Origin: JASUTC01 sp964604305
GTDB lineage: Bacteria; Thermotogota; Thermotogae; MWEM01
Length of the DNA stretch: 6,527 bases
Assembly: GCA_964604305.1 (NCBI GenBank)
Contig: CAZRYM010000120.1
Location: forward strand, 1-6,527
Direction of reading: 5' to 3'
The translations under genes and the position numbers were made by a program. Shown in pieces: positions 5,581 through 6,527 of the stretch; positions within the stretch are counted from its first letter, which is position 1; each line of letters opens with the position of its first letter. A model generated the notes under the pieces. It was not told where the DNA came from and did no database searches. It saw only the letters and a program-made list of their open reading frames with translations.

Positions 5581-6527
5581 TCATCTCCTTTGATTAATAC
5601 GCCGATGCTCGGCGAGAATCCTGAGGGCATTAGTAGCTGCTCCCACCCTGATATTGTCCGCAACAACCCAAATCATAAACACACCCGCGGCCATCTTTCT
5701 CACTCTTGAAACGTATGTGATGTCTGTTCCCGCTGCCTCTGACGAAGTCACGATATCCTGTGAATATTTCACATTTGGGGTGCTTTCCACAGCTTCTATA
5801 AACGAAGGCACATCCATGTCTTTTTCAAGTTTGATTAATACCGATTCCCCGTGGGAGTACTCACTGGCTACTCTGGCAGCGAATGGATAAACTACGATGG
5901 AATCATCGGAGTATATCTTTCGAGTTTCATTGATCATCTTCAAGTCTTCGGTGCTCATACCGGTTTCCACATCTATCTCACCAATCAAAGGAATGACGTT
6001 GGAGAAGATAGGCTTGTCAAAAACCTTCCTTTTGGATCTTTCAAAATTATCCTGAACTTGCTGACCTTTGGAAAACCATTCCAGCTGTTTATAATACTCA
6101 TCCAAGGCCTTCCTACCGGCCCCTGATATTGATTGGTACGTGGAAACAACGATTTCATTTATCCCAAAGTCTCTTAAACCATTCAATGCAAGAACCATCT
6201 GAATAGTTGAACAATTAGGGTTGGCAATGATTCCTCGATAGCCTGCGAGTAGATGCCCGTTGATTTCCGGGACTACAAGTGGAACATTATCAACGCTACG
6301 ATAAGCTGAAGAATTGTCTATGATTACATTACCCGCAGAGGCTGCTACCGGGGCAAAACGCTTTGAAACACCACCTCCCGCAGAAAAGAGCAGATAATCG
6401 TAATCTTCGTTCATTACAGTATCCGTGAGTTCCTCCACTTTTATCTGAGTGTGTTTATACTTTATATGTGATCCTGCAGAACGTTTTGATGCAAACAGTC
6501 TCAACTCTTCCACAGGCAATTCAAATT
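5581..6527 (-). CDS. asd: Aspartate-semialdehyde dehydrogenase, 5'-truncated by window edge
   Basis: Reduces L-aspartyl-4-phosphate with NADPH to L-aspartate semialdehyde, the cytosolic branch point to lysine/DAP, threonine and methionine. The reading frame stays open to the right edge (F-E-L-P-V-E-E-L...). The Rossmann GxxGxxG start is missing, so I estimate about 25 codons lie outside; the TTG at 6519 is an internal Leu, not a start. Visible landmarks are RLFASKRSAG near the edge, the catalytic cysteine in ANPNCST (codon 6213-6211), SGAGR of the substrate loop, METGMSTEDLK-like NETRKI, and RVASEYSHGES, which aligns with the family RVPVxxGHSES and supplies the conserved Arg, catalytic His and Glu. 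DNIRVGAATNALRI near the C-terminus is the cofactor-side helix. It ends in TGA, and dapA starts 4 bp later, so it is the first visible operon gene. Family assignment is secure. Confidence 0.97.
   Translation of the reverse strand, partial: FELPVEELRLFASKRSAGSHIKYKHTQIKVEELTDTVMNEDYDYLLFSAGGGVSKRFAPVAASAGNVIIDNSSAYRSVDNVPLVVPEINGHLLAGYRGIIANPNCSTIQMVLALNGLRDFGINEIVVSTYQSISGAGRKALDEYYKQLEWFSKGQQVQDNFERSKRKVFDKPIFSNVIPLIGEIDVETGMSTEDLKMINETRKIYSDDSIVVYPFAARVASEYSHGESVLIKLEKDMDVPSFIEAVESTPNVKYSQDIVTSSEAAGTDITYVSRVRKMAAGVFMIWVVADNIRVGAATNALRILAEHRRINQRR
5585..5590 (-). promoter_or_regulatory. Shine-Dalgarno of dapA (AAGGAG)
   Basis: AAGGAG lies inside the last codons of asd, 8 nt before the ATG at 5576. 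It fixes the dapA start at MFQGVGTAIITPF and argues against an in-frame start further upstream within asd. Confidence 0.85.

Noticed and set aside
5577..5666. N-terminal extension of dapA to a 330-aa protein
   Set aside because: The extra residues are asd coding sequence in another frame. The internal ATG has AAGGAG 8 nt upstream and begins at the family-typical N-terminus.
3308..6126. Other plus-strand open frames antisense to lysC, dapH, dapB, dapA and asd
   Set aside because: Shadows of conserved coding sequence on the opposite strand, with no independent support.
6517..6519. TTG as the true start of asd
   Set aside because: The frame continues to the window edge and the protein would lack its nucleotide-binding motif. 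The gene is simply truncated.

Overview
The window is mostly a tightly packed lysine/diaminopimelate operon on the minus strand. It reads from the right edge leftwards as asd (5' end cut off by the window), dapA, dapB, dapH, lysC and a class III (ArgD-like) aminotransferase. Together the genes cover aspartate to N-acetyl-LL-2,6-diaminopimelate by the acetylase variant. LysC makes aspartyl phosphate, Asd reduces it to the semialdehyde, DapA condenses that with pyruvate, DapB reduces the product to tetrahydrodipicolinate, and DapH N-acetylates it. The aminotransferase is the obvious candidate to transaminate the acetylated keto acid. Deacetylase, epimerase (DapF) and decarboxylase (LysA) are not here. 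Junctions are +4, -4, -8, +1 and -13 bp, so one transcript with translational coupling is very likely. The promoter and any leader lie beyond the right edge.

Left of the operon (1-983) is an accessory region. It holds one small minus-strand gene for a DUF559 (PD-(D/E)XK, Vsr-like fold) endonuclease-type protein and three copies of a striking G/C-homopolymer palindrome. Copies A (85-121) and C (895-931) are in the same orientation and 35/37 identical. Copy B (about 753-794) is inverted. B and C together bound a 186-bp unit (750-935) with perfect 12-bp terminal inverted repeats, like a small non-autonomous mobile element or a composite REP/BIME. Copy A with its left flank repeats one half of this unit, so the DUF559 gene seems to sit between two copies, the left one cut by the window edge. 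This is the most unusual part of the window.

The organism is a bacterium of moderate to low GC using the acetylase DAP branch. The gene order asd-dapA-dapB-dapH-lysC and the short DapB (219 aa) recall, from memory, the Thermotoga maritima lysine cluster. A relative in Thermotogota is therefore a reasonable guess, but a Firmicutes-type bacterium is not excluded and nothing here is a decisive taxonomic marker.
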